DNA of 64,000 nucleotides from Asticcacaulis sp. SL142 (GCF_026625745.1 NZ_CP113061.1:248001-312000), one strand, 5' to 3'; numbered from the stretch's first letter, positions 25,854-35,771 are shown. The notes: a model not told the origin generated them from the letters alone. A program made the numbers and translations.

Positions 25854-26195
25854 TTAAGCGGCGACGATGCCCTTATCGGTCATCAGTTGCTTGAGCTCGC
25901 CGGACTGGAACATTTCGCGCACGATATCAGCGCCGCCTACAAATTCTTCGGCGACATAAAGCTGAGGGATGGTCGGCCAGTCGGTATAGGCCTTGATGCC
26001 ATCGCGGATGGCCTCGTCCTGAAGCACGTCTACGCCGGCAAATTCGACGCCCAGATGATCCAGAACCTGCACCACCAGCGAGGAGAACCCGCAGCGCGGC
26101 GCATCGGGCGTGCCCTTCATGAACAGGACGACCGGATTGGTCTTGATCGTCGTCTCAATAAATTGCTGGGCTTCGGTGTTAATGTCTGTGCTCAC
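25854..26195 (-). CDS. grxD: Monothiol glutaredoxin, Grx4 family
   Basis: A 113-residue thioredoxin-fold protein with the CGFS active site at 35-38 and the glutathione-binding WPTIPQLYV and GGADIV segments. CGFS glutaredoxins bind a [2Fe-2S] cluster and pass it on, often together with BolA; a bolA gene lies two genes upstream. The start is GTG at 26193-26195 with GGAG upstream; no ATG precedes it. Operon order bolA - aldo/keto reductase - grxD. Confidence 0.94.
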   Translation of the reverse strand: MSTDINTEAQQFIETTIKTNPVVLFMKGTPDAPRCGFSSLVVQVLDHLGVEFAGVDVLQDEAIRDGIKAYTDWPTIPQLYVAEEFVGGADIVREMFQSGELKQLMTDKGIVAA

Positions 26196-26252
26196 GGTAT
26201 CAGGCTCCGCATAAATGTATGACTTCGATATAGGCGCGTCAGACTATAAAAT

Positions 26253-27167
26253 CTAGGCCTTAACCCGGTTTTTCGGTCCATGCTCGGTAAAGCGGGCCAT
26301 TTCGATCTGGGCCGGGACGGAGGAGGGCATATGGCGCTCCGGCACCTGCGCCAGCAGTTCCAGTTGGTCCACCGATTTCGGCTCAATCAGCACGCAGGAA
26401 ATAGCGGTCTGGTGCAGGGCGTAGGACAGGCACAGTTCCTCCGCCGTCCAGTCCGGGGTCTGGTGCAGAAAGGCATAGGTGCCAGCGCCGGTCAGTGGGT
26501 TTTCAGGTTTCTTAAAGAACCACGATTTCTTGCCGTCCGCGGGCATGAGGTCGGAGGCTTTTTTATAGGCATCGGGATAATAGTCGCGGGCGATGATCGA
26601 CATGTCGCTGGCGACCGCCTTGTCCATCAGGTTGCGCTTATCCCATGAGGTATCAAGGTCAAAGCGCGTGTCGATGACGTTGAAATCCCCGCTCATGATC
26701 ACTTCGTCCATGTCGGCGACATCGACCGTGGCGCAGGCGTAACGCAGCATACGGGCTTCTTTGAGACTTCTCAAAAAGGCGCGGCTGTCTTCGGGCAGGA
26801 CGTAGTTGATGGGCCGCTCAAACGCCAGCATGTCGAGCCACATCAGGCCGGAGTCCTTGATCGCCCCCTTGAGGCGCGAGCGCAATGGGACCAGTTCATA
26901 GCTGGTGGCAGGCCCGTCAATGGTGCGGCCATGCGCGGTGCAGCCGATAAACAAAAGCTTGCGATCGACGACCGAAAACACCTCAGCCGCCAGTTTGAGC
27001 AACTCAAGATCGGTGGTGTCGAAATGGAAGGTGTTGATGCCGTTTTCGAGCGCTGCGGTCATCAGGGCCGCCGCTGTATTACGGTTTTTATTGAACGTGT
27101 CCCAGCTCAGGCGCAGGCCTACGGTCGATAGCGCCATACCTGAACGTCCAAAAGGGCGGTATCGCAT
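26253..27167 (-). CDS. Aldo/keto reductase family protein
   Basis: A 304-residue TIM-barrel protein. It begins RYRPFGRSGMALSTVGL, typical of this family, and continues with ALENGINTFHFDTTD, LDMLAFERP and a C-terminal LSYALHQTAISCVLIEPKSV. The usual catalytic tetrad (Asp-Tyr-Lys-His) is not obvious: the expected DTA..Y segment reads FDTTDLELL without the Tyr, so it may be inactive or have another role. It lies between bolA and grxD in one operon, a link to iron-sulfur handling worth noting but not proof of function. Confidence 0.75.
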   Translation of the reverse strand: MRYRPFGRSGMALSTVGLRLSWDTFNKNRNTAAALMTAALENGINTFHFDTTDLELLKLAAEVFSVVDRKLLFIGCTAHGRTIDGPATSYELVPLRSRLKGAIKDSGLMWLDMLAFERPINYVLPEDSRAFLRSLKEARMLRYACATVDVADMDEVIMSGDFNVIDTRFDLDTSWDKRNLMDKAVASDMSIIARDYYPDAYKKASDLMPADGKKSWFFKKPENPLTGAGTYAFLHQTPDWTAEELCLSYALHQTAISCVLIEPKSVDQLELLAQVPERHMPSSVPAQIEMARFTEHGPKNRVKA

Positions 27168-27180
27168 CGCGGGCGCTCCG

Positions 27181-27411
27181 TCAGGGGGCGCGGGTCTCTA
27201 ACGCCAGGGCGTGAATTTCCTCCCCGACGCGACCCTTTAATGCGGCATAGACGCTCTGGTGCTGCTTGACCTTGCTGAGGCCCGCAAACGAGGCGTCAGC
27301 AATAATCGCCTTATAGTGATCGCCATCACCGGCCAGATCGACAACCTCAATCTCAGCCTGTGGGAAGGCTGTTTTCAGAAGGGTTTCGAGATCGCTTTGG
27401 GCAATGGGCAT
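27181..27411 (-). CDS. bolA: BolA family protein
   Basis: A 76-residue protein from the ATG at 27411 (MPIAQSDLETLL). It has the BolA fold features DGDHYKAIIADASFAGLSKVKQHQSVYAALKG, with the conserved His after HQ and the GD..H loop used to bind an iron-sulfur cluster with Grx4. A TTG four codons upstream is open but less likely. First gene of the bolA-AKR-grxD group. Confidence 0.9.
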   Translation of the reverse strand: MPIAQSDLETLLKTAFPQAEIEVVDLAGDGDHYKAIIADASFAGLSKVKQHQSVYAALKGRVGEEIHALALETRAP

Positions 27412-27573
27412 GAACAGACTCAAAGGCTATGACAGGGTAAACCTTAGCGCTATGGTTATGACCCGAAGGTTAACACTGGCGTTAGGGTTACCGCTTAATT
27501 GGGTTTGCGGGCGGATATTTCAATCAATGGCAGCCTTTTTTGTAACTTTGGACGGCTGTTGGTTTATGTGAGC

Positions 27574-29814
27574 TTAGGAGGCCGCGCCCATATAGGCGGG
27601 TAACCACGCTTCATGGGCAGCCTTGATCGACGACAGGCTAAGCGACAGGCCCGCATAGATTAGATCACTGCCGGTCGCCAGACCTACCACCTGCGCCGGG
27701 ACGCCAGCATCTGCCGCACGCGCCAACAGGGCGTGGGCCGCGGCTTCGTCGGTGCCGACCAGATAGCGGGCCTGATCTTCGGCAAAGGCGAACACGTGGT
27801 CATCGCGGTCGGACGTATTTTTAAGTTCAACCCCGACCTTTGAGGCCAGTCCCATTTCGAGTGCGGCAATCAGCAGGCCGCCATCACTCAGGTCATGAAC
27901 GGCGGTGACGGCTTTGGTTTTGATCAAATCACGCACGAAATCGCCGTTGCGCTTTTCAGCCTTTAAATCAACTTTCGGCGGCGCACCGGCTTCAATGCCG
28001 TGGACTTCACGCAAGTAAATGGACGACCCCATCTCACCCACGGTCGCCCCGATCAGCACTAGCACCTGACCGGCCTTGAGGCTGTTGTAGCCCGCGCGCT
28101 GATCATAGTCTTTCAGCAGGCCGACGGCACCGACAGTTGGGGTCGGCGGGATGGAGACGCCATTGGTTTCGTTATAGAGCGAGACATTGCCCGATACGAC
28201 CGGGAAGACTAACTCACGGCAGGCTTCGGCCATGCCGTCGATGGCGCGCACGATCTGGCCCATGGTCTCAGGCTTTTCAGGGCTGCCGAAATTGAGATTG
28301 TCGGTGATGGCGATCGGGTCAGCGCCAACCGCCGTCAGATTGCGCCACGCTTCGGCCACGGCCTGCTTGCCGCCTTCATAGGGATTAGCCTTGACGTAGC
28401 GCGGGGTGCAGTCAGACGTGACCGCCAGCGCTTTTTTGGTGCCGTGGACGCGGATCATACCCGCATCGTGGCCAGTCGAGGAATCGGCCAGGGTGTCTGC
28501 CATGACGTGACGGTCATATTGTTCCCACAACCAGCGCTTGGACGACATGTCTGGCGAGGATATCATAGCCAACAGGGCATCGTTCAGGTTCGCCGGAGCG
28601 GGGATATCCGCTGCCGTCAGTTCGGGTTCGCACTTGGGCTCAACCCACGGGCGGTCATAGAGTGGCGCATCGTCCGATAATGGGGCCAGCGGCAGATCGC
28701 ACACAACCTCGCCCTTGTGGGTCAGGACAATGCGGCCAGAGGTGTTGGTTTCCCCGATCACGGCGGCATCCAGGCCCCATTTTTCAAAGACACGGTAACC
28801 ATCGGCTTCGCGGCCGGGCTTGAGGATGGCCAGCATACGCTCCTGCGATTCCGACAGCATCATCTCATAGGCCGACATGTTTTCTTCGCGCTGCGGCACC
28901 TTATCGAGGTCGAGGGTGATCCCAAGCCCGCCCTTACCGGCCATTTCGACCGAGGATGAGGTGAGGCCCGCAGCCCCCATGTCCTGAATGGCGGCGACGG
29001 CCCCCGTGGCCATCAGCTCCAGCGTGGCTTCGATCAGCAGCTTTTCGGCGAACGGATCACCGACCTGAACCGTGGGGCGTTTTTCCTCAGAGTCCTCAGT
29101 GAACTCAGCCGACGACATGGTCGCACCGTGGATGCCGTCGCGGCCGGTCTTGGAGCCGAAATAAACGACCGGCAGGCCGGGTTCCGGGGCGGCGGAATAG
29201 AAAATCTTATCGGCATCGGCCAGACCCACGCACATGGCGTTGACCAGCACATTGCCGTTATAGCCGGAATGGAAGTTGGTCTCACCGGCTACGGTTGGCA
29301 CGCCGACGCAATTGCCATAGCCGCCGATACCGGCGACGACACCTTCGACGATGCGCTTGGTCTTGGGGTGATCGGGTTCACCGAAACGTAGAGCGTTGAG
29401 CAGAGCGACCGGGCGCGCGCCCATAGTGAACACGTCGCGCATGATGCCGCCCACACCGGTTGCGGCCCCCTGATAGGGCTCGATATAGGACGGGTGGTTG
29501 TGCGATTCCATCTTGAAGATACACGCCTGACCGTCATCAATATCGACGACGCCAGCGTTTTCACCCGGCCCGCAGATGACGCGATCGCCGGTGACCGGAA
29601 ACTTCTTCAGGTGCAGGCGCGAGGATTTGTAGGAGCAGTGCTCCGACCACATGACCGAAAACACGCCCAACTCAACATAGTTCGGCTCACGCCCCAGTCG
29701 GTCGAGAATGACCTGATATTCATCAGGCTTCAGACCGAATTCAGCGGCGTAATCGGCCATCGACTTGGAGGTGGGTTTCGGGGCGGCGGCGGTGGGGGAG
29801 GGTGTCGTGCTCAT
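27574..29814 (-). CDS. purL: Phosphoribosylformylglycinamidine synthase, large subunit
   Basis: A 746-residue small-type PurL that makes FGAM from FGAR, ATP and ammonia in purine synthesis, working with PurQ and PurS. Signatures include [31 protein letters not shown] and the two AIRS-like halves (GGNAGG region read as [28 protein letters not shown]). The length is as expected for the three-protein form. purS and purQ lie 1.8 kb upstream in the same direction, separated by two lipoprotein genes. Confidence 0.97.
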   Translation of the reverse strand: MSTTPSPTAAAPKPTSKSMADYAAEFGLKPDEYQVILDRLGREPNYVELGVFSVMWSEHCSYKSSRLHLKKFPVTGDRVICGPGENAGVVDIDDGQACIFKMESHNHPSYIEPYQGAATGVGGIMRDVFTMGARPVALLNALRFGEPDHPKTKRIVEGVVAGIGGYGNCVGVPTVAGETNFHSGYNGNVLVNAMCVGLADADKIFYSAAPEPGLPVVYFGSKTGRDGIHGATMSSAEFTEDSEEKRPTVQVGDPFAEKLLIEATLELMATGAVAAIQDMGAAGLTSSSVEMAGKGGLGITLDLDKVPQREENMSAYEMMLSESQERMLAILKPGREADGYRVFEKWGLDAAVIGETNTSGRIVLTHKGEVVCDLPLAPLSDDAPLYDRPWVEPKCEPELTAADIPAPANLNDALLAMISSPDMSSKRWLWEQYDRHVMADTLADSSTGHDAGMIRVHGTKKALAVTSDCTPRYVKANPYEGGKQAVAEAWRNLTAVGADPIAITDNLNFGSPEKPETMGQIVRAIDGMAEACRELVFPVVSGNVSLYNETNGVSIPPTPTVGAVGLLKDYDQRAGYNSLKAGQVLVLIGATVGEMGSSIYLREVHGIEAGAPPKVDLKAEKRNGDFVRDLIKTKAVTAVHDLSDGGLLIAALEMGLASKVGVELKNTSDRDDHVFAFAEDQARYLVGTDEAAAHALLARAADAGVPAQVVGLATGSDLIYAGLSLSLSSIKAAHEAWLPAYMGAAS

Positions 29815-29915
29815 AAGGCGCGGCTTTAACAGATTGAGGCCACGCTGTCATCGGTTTAAAAGCCGGGGCGGGACATAATTAACAGGCACAATCCCGCCCC
29901 GGCCATAAGTTTTTT

Positions 29916-30497
29916 TTAGCCTAGAATCCGTGTATTGACCGCCGATGCGACCGCGCCTAATTCCGCGTTGGTTTTGCTTTCTTTGATCAGTTCAGCGATC
30001 AGTTGTTCGATATTGGTTTTGATGGCGCCTTCGTTAGCCAGTTGCAGGCGCTTAACCCCCATTAAGGCATCGCTCATCTTGGCGGTGTAGGGGGTTACGA
30101 TCTCTTTTGACCAGACGGTCTTGCCTGATGCCGCGTCCGTCAGCGTATATTGTACCTTGGCGGTCACGGTCATATCGATGCCCATGAAAGGTTGTTTGAG
30201 TTCAACCAGTTGTGCAGACAGATTAAAGCGGGCCGTATCCGTGGCCAGCATGGTGTTGGCGGACAGGGACTGACGCAGTGCCTCGGCAAAGTCGGCATTT
30301 GAAACATTGGAAACCCACAAAGGGTTGGTGTCCTTGCCGCCGATCACAGTCGCCTGGGCGATGGCGTTTTTAAGAACGGACTCCTGCTCAATCAGAGTCG
30401 ATGGCGTGACCGCCACGGCCATTGCACCCGGTTTTGAGGCACTGGCGCACCCCGTCAATGCCAGCCCAGCCAGCGCCAAAACGATAAATTTTTTCAT
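29916..30497 (-). CDS. Small lipoprotein, YajG-like
   Basis: A 193-residue exported lipoprotein from the ATG at 30497. MKKFIVLALAGLALTGC is a lipoprotein signal with C17 as the lipid site. The mature part has the AVAV-TPSTL, ALRQSLSANTML and TLTDAASGKTVWSKEI segments of YajG-like or DUF-type outer membrane lipoproteins, for which no activity is known. The longer frame to 30575 would place the signal peptide inside the protein, so it is rejected. It diverges from another lipoprotein gene; both sit between purQ and purL. Confidence 0.75.
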   Translation of the reverse strand: MKKFIVLALAGLALTGCASASKPGAMAVAVTPSTLIEQESVLKNAIAQATVIGGKDTNPLWVSNVSNADFAEALRQSLSANTMLATDTARFNLSAQLVELKQPFMGIDMTVTAKVQYTLTDAASGKTVWSKEIVTPYTAKMSDALMGVKRLQLANEGAIKTNIEQLIAELIKESKTNAELGAVASAVNTRILG

Positions 30498-30618
30498 GAT
30501 AGCCCCCATTATTGGTGGCCATGTAGTCTCACCAAATATGGGTTGAGTCAATCGATTTTGCAGCTTGTTTGCCACGGATTTTGTAGTATTGGTGGGCAGT
30601 TATATGTGGGGGAAATCA

Positions 30619-30945
30619 ATGAGATTGATGATTGTCTTAAGTGCGGCTGTGGTATTATCCGGCTGTGGCGGACGGGTCGCCGTACCTGTGCAGGTCTTTA
30701 AGGATGTCGATGCGCAGCTTACGTGCGACCACTTGCAGGCTGAATACAATAACAATATCCGGCGCGTCGGTGAGCTTACCGGCGAATCGTCGGACAAGGT
30801 ACGTGACAACATCGGGTTATTGTTAGTGTCACCCTTGTTTCTTGATCTGTCGGGAACACAGAAAACCGAGGTCACAGCGCTGCACGAACGCAATAAGCGC
30901 CTTCAGGGGCTGTCCGCTCAAAAACAATGCGCGCCCATCACCTGA
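30619..30945 (+). CDS. Small hypothetical lipoprotein
   Basis: A 108-residue protein from the ATG at 30619 (GGGGGAAA upstream). [18 protein letters not shown] is a clear lipoprotein signal. The mature part contains two further Cys (CDHL, KQCAP), which could form a disulfide, and resembles small inner or outer membrane lipoproteins of unknown function. It shares a 120-bp divergent promoter region with the 29916 lipoprotein and ends 11 bp from the true 3' end of purQ. Confidence 0.7.
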   Translation: MRLMIVLSAAVVLSGCGGRVAVPVQVFKDVDAQLTCDHLQAEYNNNIRRVGELTGESSDKVRDNIGLLLVSPLFLDLSGTQKTEVTALHERNKRLQGLSAQKQCAPIT

Positions 30946-30956
30946 TCGGCAAGGAT

Positions 30957-31638
<682 letters not shown>

Positions 31639-31639
31639 A

Positions 31640-31891
31640 TTACGCAACCTCGATGGTGTAGGATTCGATCACGGTATTGGCCAAAAGCTTATCGCACATG
31701 TCCTTGACCTGAGCCTTGGCCTCATCGGCGGTGGTGGCCGCAACATCAAACTCCAACACCTTGCCGACGCGGACGTGGGACACATTCGCCCAGCCCTGAA
31801 CCGTCGACAGGCCATTGAGGGCACCCTCAACGGCCTTGCCCTGAACGTCCAGAACGCCGGGTTTCAGGAATACGTGAACTTTAGCTTTCAT
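31640..31891 (-). CDS. purS: Phosphoribosylformylglycinamidine synthase, PurS subunit
   Basis: An 83-residue protein from the ATG at 31891: [20 protein letters not shown], then a C-terminal [20 protein letters not shown]. This is the typical PurS. It bridges PurQ and PurL in the FGAM synthase complex and helps channel ammonia. The TTG six codons upstream is not needed. Its stop (31640) is one base from the purQ start. Confidence 0.95.
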   Translation of the reverse strand: MKAKVHVFLKPGVLDVQGKAVEGALNGLSTVQGWANVSHVRVGKVLEFDVAATTADEAKAQVKDMCDKLLANTVIESYTIEVA

Positions 31892-31962
31892 TGTTTTCAC
31901 TTCTATCAATCTAAAGCGAAAATTTTCGCAGGGCCGCCCCTAGAAAATTTTCTCAATATGAA

Positions 31963-32008
31963 CCGCGAGAAAGTACACTGAGGCGCAGCCGAAGGACTTT
32001 CTCGCGAA
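31963..32008. repeat. Palindromic repeat, family C copy 1
   Basis: CCGCGAGAAAGTACACTGAG - CGCAGCCGAAGGACTTTCTCGCG: long imperfect hairpin lying between purC and purS. It matches the element at 43680-43722 (reverse complement) over most of its length, including GTCCTTCG and CAGTGTACTTT. It could form a hairpin in the purC-purS mRNA. Confidence 0.75.
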
Positions 32009-32011
32009 GTC

Positions 32012-32773
32012 TCAAGCTATGCCGCCTTCGATCACCTTGGGCATATCGCCCATGATGCCGAGGCGTTTGGCGACTTCGGTGTAGCTTTCGATGACATTGC
32101 CCATGTCGCGGCGGAAGCGGTCTTTGTCCAGCTTGTCGCCGGTGGTCGAATCCCACAGGCGGCAGCTATCGGGGCTGATTTCGTCGGCCAGAATAACGCG
32201 CGAGAACTCACCTTCAAACAGGCGGCCATATTCGATCTTGAAATCGACCAGCGTAATGCCAACCGCGGCGAACATCCCCGACAGGAAATCGTTGACGCGC
32301 AGGGTCATGGCCAGGATCTCATCGATTTCCTGAGTGTTTGCCCAGTTGAAAGCCGTGACATGTTCTTCGGTGACCATCGGGTCTTCGAGGGCGTCGTTCT
32401 TATAGTAGAATTCGATGATCGAGCGCGGCAGTTGCTGGCCTTCCGGCAAACCAAAGCGCTTGGCCATAGAACCCGCGACCACATTGCGGCACACGACCTC
32501 AAGCGGGATGATCTCGACTTCGCGGATCAGTTGCTCACGCAGGTTGAGGCGTTTGATGAAGTGGTTCTGAACGCCGATGTTGTTCAGCTTGGTCATCACA
32601 AATTCGGAGATGCGGTTATTAATGACACCCTTACCGTCCAGAACCGCCTTTTTCTGGGCGTTAAAGGCGGTGGCGTCATCCTTGAAATACTGCACCAGCG
32701 TGCCGGGCTCAGGGCCCTCATAAAGGATCTTGGCCTTGCCTTCGTAGATTTTCTTACGGCTTTTGGTGGTCAT
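32012..32773 (-). CDS. purC: Phosphoribosylaminoimidazole-succinocarboxamide synthase
   Basis: A 253-residue SAICAR synthetase: joins CAIR and aspartate using ATP. Signatures are [13 protein letters not shown] near the start, [13 protein letters not shown] and [12 protein letters not shown], with [13 protein letters not shown] prefer the ATG at 32773, since GGAG lies seven bases upstream of it but abuts the other ATG at 32779. First gene of purC-purS-purQ, with a family C repeat in the 120-bp gap to purS. Confidence 0.97.
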   Translation of the reverse strand: MTTKSRKKIYEGKAKILYEGPEPGTLVQYFKDDATAFNAQKKAVLDGKGVINNRISEFVMTKLNNIGVQNHFIKRLNLREQLIREVEIIPLEVVCRNVVAGSMAKRFGLPEGQQLPRSIIEFYYKNDALEDPMVTEEHVTAFNWANTQEIDEILAMTLRVNDFLSGMFAAVGITLVDFKIEYGRLFEGEFSRVILADEISPDSCRLWDSTTGDKLDKDRFRRDMGNVIESYTEVAKRLGIMGDMPKVIEGGIA

Positions 32774-33036
32774 CACCATCTCCAGTCAAACGGGGAAAGC
32801 CAGCGGGGCGGCGGCAAAAACACTAAAACCCCGATGATAGCAAACATCAGGGGGCGGAACAGGATTTGCCGTCTGGAACTGCCTTTCGGATACCTTGGGA
32901 TAAGGCCTATACATCATATCTGATGCGTGTAGTGGCTGCAAATAATCAAAAACTTTTACGATGTAAATGACGGTTTCGATTGCACGCCGGAATAAGCCGC
33001 ATTAAAGCTTAAAAGCACTATAGAGGTTTTTACCAG

Positions 33037-33360
33037 ATGACTACGTTTGAAGATCGTTCCAAGGGCTTTGAAAACCAGTTCGCCCACAGTGAGGAACTGG
33101 AATTTAAGGCTGCTGCCCGCCGCAACCGCATGGTGGGTCTTTGGGCCGGTGAAAAGATGGGCCTGACGGGCCAAATCCTTGAAGACTATGCCAAGGCGGT
33201 CGTGCGTGCTGACTTTGAGCAGCCCGGCGAAGAAGATGTGATCCGTAAGGTTTTAGGTGATCTCAAGGCCTCAAACCTGTCGGTCAGCGAATCAGAAGTT
33301 CGCACCAGGGTTGCCGAATATCACGCTCAGGCCCGCGAAGCCCTTAAGGGCGAGCAATAA
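33037..33360 (+). CDS. DUF1476 protein (ATPase inhibitor subunit zeta)
   Basis: A 107-residue helical protein starting MTTFEDRSKGFENQFAHSEE, with RRNRMVGLWAGEKMGLTG, the family signature. In Paracoccus this family is the zeta subunit that blocks reverse rotation of the F1-ATPase. That function is inferred by family. The gene is alone. Its 3' end (EALKGEQ plus stop) is repeated 34 bp downstream (see 33371-33394). Confidence 0.9.
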   Translation: MTTFEDRSKGFENQFAHSEELEFKAAARRNRMVGLWAGEKMGLTGQILEDYAKAVVRADFEQPGEEDVIRKVLGDLKASNLSVSESEVRTRVAEYHAQAREALKGEQ

Positions 33361-33370
33361 CCTAAGATGA

Positions 33371-33394
33371 GAGGCCCTCAAGGGCGAGCAATAG
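33371..33394 (+). repeat. Duplicated 3' tail of the DUF1476 gene
   Basis: GAG-GCC-CTC-AAG-GGC-GAG-CAA-TAG again encodes EALKGEQ and a stop, as at 33337-33360, 10 bp after the real stop. The three differences (GAA/GAG, CTT/CTC, TAA/TAG) are all at third positions. Confidence 0.8.
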
Positions 33395-33412
33395 GCTCAA
33401 GTAGTTTCACAA

Positions 33413-33450
33413 CAAAAAAGGCGGTGCTTGCGGGCACCGCCTTTTTTGTT
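33413..33450. terminator. Bidirectional rho-independent terminator
   Basis: AAAAAAGGCGGTGC-TTGCGG-GCACCGCCTTTTTTG, a strong stem with A and T runs, between the DUF1476 gene (+) and the membrane protein gene (-). Confidence 0.92.
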
Positions 33451-33458
33451 GTTTGCGA

Positions 33459-34179
33459 TTACACACGCCAGTGAATGACATTGAACACAAAGGCCGAAGT
33501 CATCAGCAGGCAGGATCAGCGACGCCACCCATGTCCATGAGACGACCTGAAGGATGCGGGCTTCGTGAAAAGCGGCCGGGCGGGCTACATGGGTGAAGTT
33601 CAGGAAATACTTGCCGGACGAGCGGCGGCGGCTGGAAGACCGGCGACGGCGCGGGGCGTCTTCGGAAGGCATATGCTCAACCGCGTCGTCTTCGTGCTCG
33701 CCCAGGTGATCTATACGGGCGGGCTCTGAGCGACGGGTGCGTGGGATCATATAGTCGCCGTTGGAATCCAGATGCACCGAGTGCTCGTTCAGCACCTTGT
33801 ACTGGCCTTCATAGGGCATGAAGTCGATATCTCCGAACAGGGGTTTCAGGCGCTGCTCAAAGTGACGAAGCTGGTTTTTGATGGTGCGGGCATATTCGGC
33901 GTTGCGCGTATCGATCGCCATGGTGCGGCGCGCATAGTTAAAGCCCATATAGCAAAAGCCGAGCGCGAACGTGAACCAGATGATCCGGTAACCGACATCC
34001 GGCACCGAGAACGGATAGGTCGGGGCAATCAGTTGCATGACCGACAAAGCAAAGCCTGCCATCAGACCAAGCTGGAAGGGCATGAAGCGGCGCAGTCGCT
34101 CTTGCTTAAGGTTATCATGAAAGACATGAAGGTCGACAAGCTTGCTCCACATCATCAGCGTGGGGGATTGCGGTTCCAT
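33459..34179 (-). CDS. Membrane protein of unknown function, frameshifted near the 3' end
   Basis: Two membrane segments lie at about 33-54 and 62-84, followed by a soluble region with an Arg/Ser-rich stretch (PRRRRSSSRRRSS, about 188-200). After VASLI the frame is disrupted. Omitting one C (or one CTGC unit of the CTGCCTGC at about 33509-33516) lets it read LLMTSAFVFNVIHWRV and stop at 33459, restoring a third membrane helix. As sequenced, the frame instead runs to 33397, reading through the terminator at 33413-33450, which argues that the shifted end is not original. I do not recognise the family. Confidence 0.7.
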
Positions 34180-34259
34180 CTGTGTAGGCCTTTTTCTGTA
34201 TTATTCCGGCTCAACTAAAAGGTGAGGGCGGAACCAGAGCAAAAGGCGTGCCGGTTAAA

Positions 34260-34302
34260 GCGCATCCCAAAAAGTGTGCGCGGTTTTTGGGTAAGATGCG
34301 CG
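34260..34302. repeat. Interspersed palindromic repeat, family B copy 2
   Basis: GCGCATC-CCAAAAA-GTGTGCGCGG-TTTTTGG-GTAA-GATGCGC: nested inverted repeat with GCGCATC/GATGCGC outer arms and AAAAA/TTTTT inner arms. It matches 285-336 and lies between the 2OG oxygenase and membrane protein genes. Confidence 0.8.
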
Positions 34303-34320
34303 GCTAAAAATCCGGACTGA

Positions 34321-35034
34321 TTACTCGAACCTTCCGGATACCGCAAACCGAGGGGCACCGGCAAAGGCGGCCACGCTGTTGACCGAGCGGGGCTGTTCGC
34401 CGCTGTAGAGGCTGAGGTCGTTCAGGCGCGGCATGATGCCGCCTTCGATATCGCCGGACGGGGAATGGAACAGGATCTGACCGCCCCAGTCGGAGCGCCA
34501 GTCGTGGGTGAAGTTCCAGTCAAAGCTCAAAGCCGCGCCTGAGTCCTGATGCATGGTGAAAAAGTCACCGGGGCGATAGGCGGTGGCGATCAGTGAGCGC
34601 AGTTTCAGGCCACTAAGGCCCGTCAGATTTTCGCAAAATGCCGCGAACTCAGCCGACCAGATCAGGCGGGCGAGACCAAGCAGCGGGTGGCCTTCGCCAA
34701 GGTTCTCAATCGCCGCTTTTGAGGTCAGATCGTATCCCAGATGCAGATAACTAAGGCCGGTCTGGGCGCGCTCCGCCGCCGCCGACAGGCGATCCTGAAT
34801 CGCCATGTCGTTCAGTTCCGACAATTCGGTACGCGAAATCACATCTGGCTCACCTTGGGCGGACATCAGGTGCAGTTCCCACGCCGTCTGTTGCTCCAGC
34901 GCGTGATGAACTTGCAGGGCGTCTTCGCTGTCGAGACCGCCTTCGAGACGAATACGGCCCTTGGAGGCAAAGCGGCTCTGGTAGCCGGCAAAATCGAAAG
35001 CGTCGTTAAGGGCGAGGGACATGGTGTGTCTCAT
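34321..35034 (-). CDS. 2OG-Fe(II) oxygenase-like protein, distal iron ligand lost (paralog A)
   Basis: A 237-residue protein of the prolyl-hydroxylase type. The HxD pair is H162/D164 (FTMHQDSG), followed by DWGGQILFHSPSGDIEGG and the 2-oxoglutarate-binding Arg in PRFAVSGRF (R229). The distal His expected before SV is Arg216 (EQPRSVNSV), so iron binding is probably lost or altered; CAC-to-CGC is one base change. The ATG at 35034 overlaps the upstream paralog's TGA (ATGA), implying translational coupling. About 35% alike its neighbour by eye. Confidence 0.8.
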   Translation of the reverse strand: MRHTMSLALNDAFDFAGYQSRFASKGRIRLEGGLDSEDALQVHHALEQQTAWELHLMSAQGEPDVISRTELSELNDMAIQDRLSAAAERAQTGLSYLHLGYDLTSKAAIENLGEGHPLLGLARLIWSAEFAAFCENLTGLSGLKLRSLIATAYRPGDFFTMHQDSGAALSFDWNFTHDWRSDWGGQILFHSPSGDIEGGIMPRLNDLSLYSGEQPRSVNSVAAFAGAPRFAVSGRFE

Positions 35035-35771
35035 TTCACAGGCGGGTCATTGCGCAGCCAACCCGTGACGCTCAGGCGCGGGTTGCGGGCGTATGGGGCC
35101 ACGGGGGCAACGGAATGCAGGGTCGGAACTCTGAACAAAGTTAGCGTGTTGAAACGCGGTATAAAGCCGCGTTCGATATCATTTGAGGGCGTATGGAACA
35201 TAAGCTGACCGCCCCAATCGGGACGCCAGTTGCGGCTGAACCCTAATGTATAGGCCGCCAGCCGCTGTCCCTTATCCCGATCATCATGCAGGGTCAGAAA
35301 ATCGCCGGGTCGATAAAATGTCGCCTGAGCGTCTATTTTGACGACATCGTCATGCCCGGAAATGTCACGAGCAAAGCTGAGCATTTCGTTGCTGTTCAAA
35401 AACTCGGTCAGGCTGTGCAAGGGATGACCGGCGTCACGCCCCTGAACATAGGCATCGATCATCGGATAACACATATAGACATAGGAAAAGCCCGTGCCCG
35501 CCCGCGTCGTGGCGTCCCGCATCAGGGCTTCGAGGTCACCGGGGGCAAGGGCGCGCCAGTCGCTTTGTGATAGCAGGCGGGGCTTGCCGCCTTGCTGATG
35601 CACAGCCAGGTGCCAGGGCGTGTGTTTTTCAAGGATGTCATAAAGTTGCTCGGCCACATCGGGCACAAACAGGTTATCTGCCTGCACCCAGCCTTGCGTT
35701 TGATAAGCCTCCGCCAGGGCTTGACGATCAAGCCCTGGGTTAAGCTGAAAGCGGATCGGAAGCCGGGCCAT
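35031..35771 (-). CDS. 2OG-Fe(II) oxygenase (paralog B)
   Basis: A 246-residue protein with the complete facial triad: H162 and D164 (LTLHDDRD), H219 (TLHSVAPV), and R232 (NPRLSVTGW) for 2-oxoglutarate. DWGGQLMFHTPSNDIERGF is shared with paralog A. Such enzymes hydroxylate proline or other residues or small molecules; the substrate is unknown. It precedes paralog A with a 4-bp overlap and follows purB closely (7 bp), so a purB-oxygenase-oxygenase transcript is possible. Confidence 0.87.
   Translation of the reverse strand: MARLPIRFQLNPGLDRQALAEAYQTQGWVQADNLFVPDVAEQLYDILEKHTPWHLAVHQQGGKPRLLSQSDWRALAPGDLEALMRDATTRAGTGFSYVYMCYPMIDAYVQGRDAGHPLHSLTEFLNSNEMLSFARDISGHDDVVKIDAQATFYRPGDFLTLHDDRDKGQRLAAYTLGFSRNWRPDWGGQLMFHTPSNDIERGFIPRFNTLTLFRVPTLHSVAPVAPYARNPRLSVTGWLRNDPPVK

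Noticed and set aside
33397-33459. The shifted C-terminus of the membrane protein as real
   Set aside because: It reads through the bidirectional terminator at 33413-33450; the other frame gives a clean membrane helix and stop.
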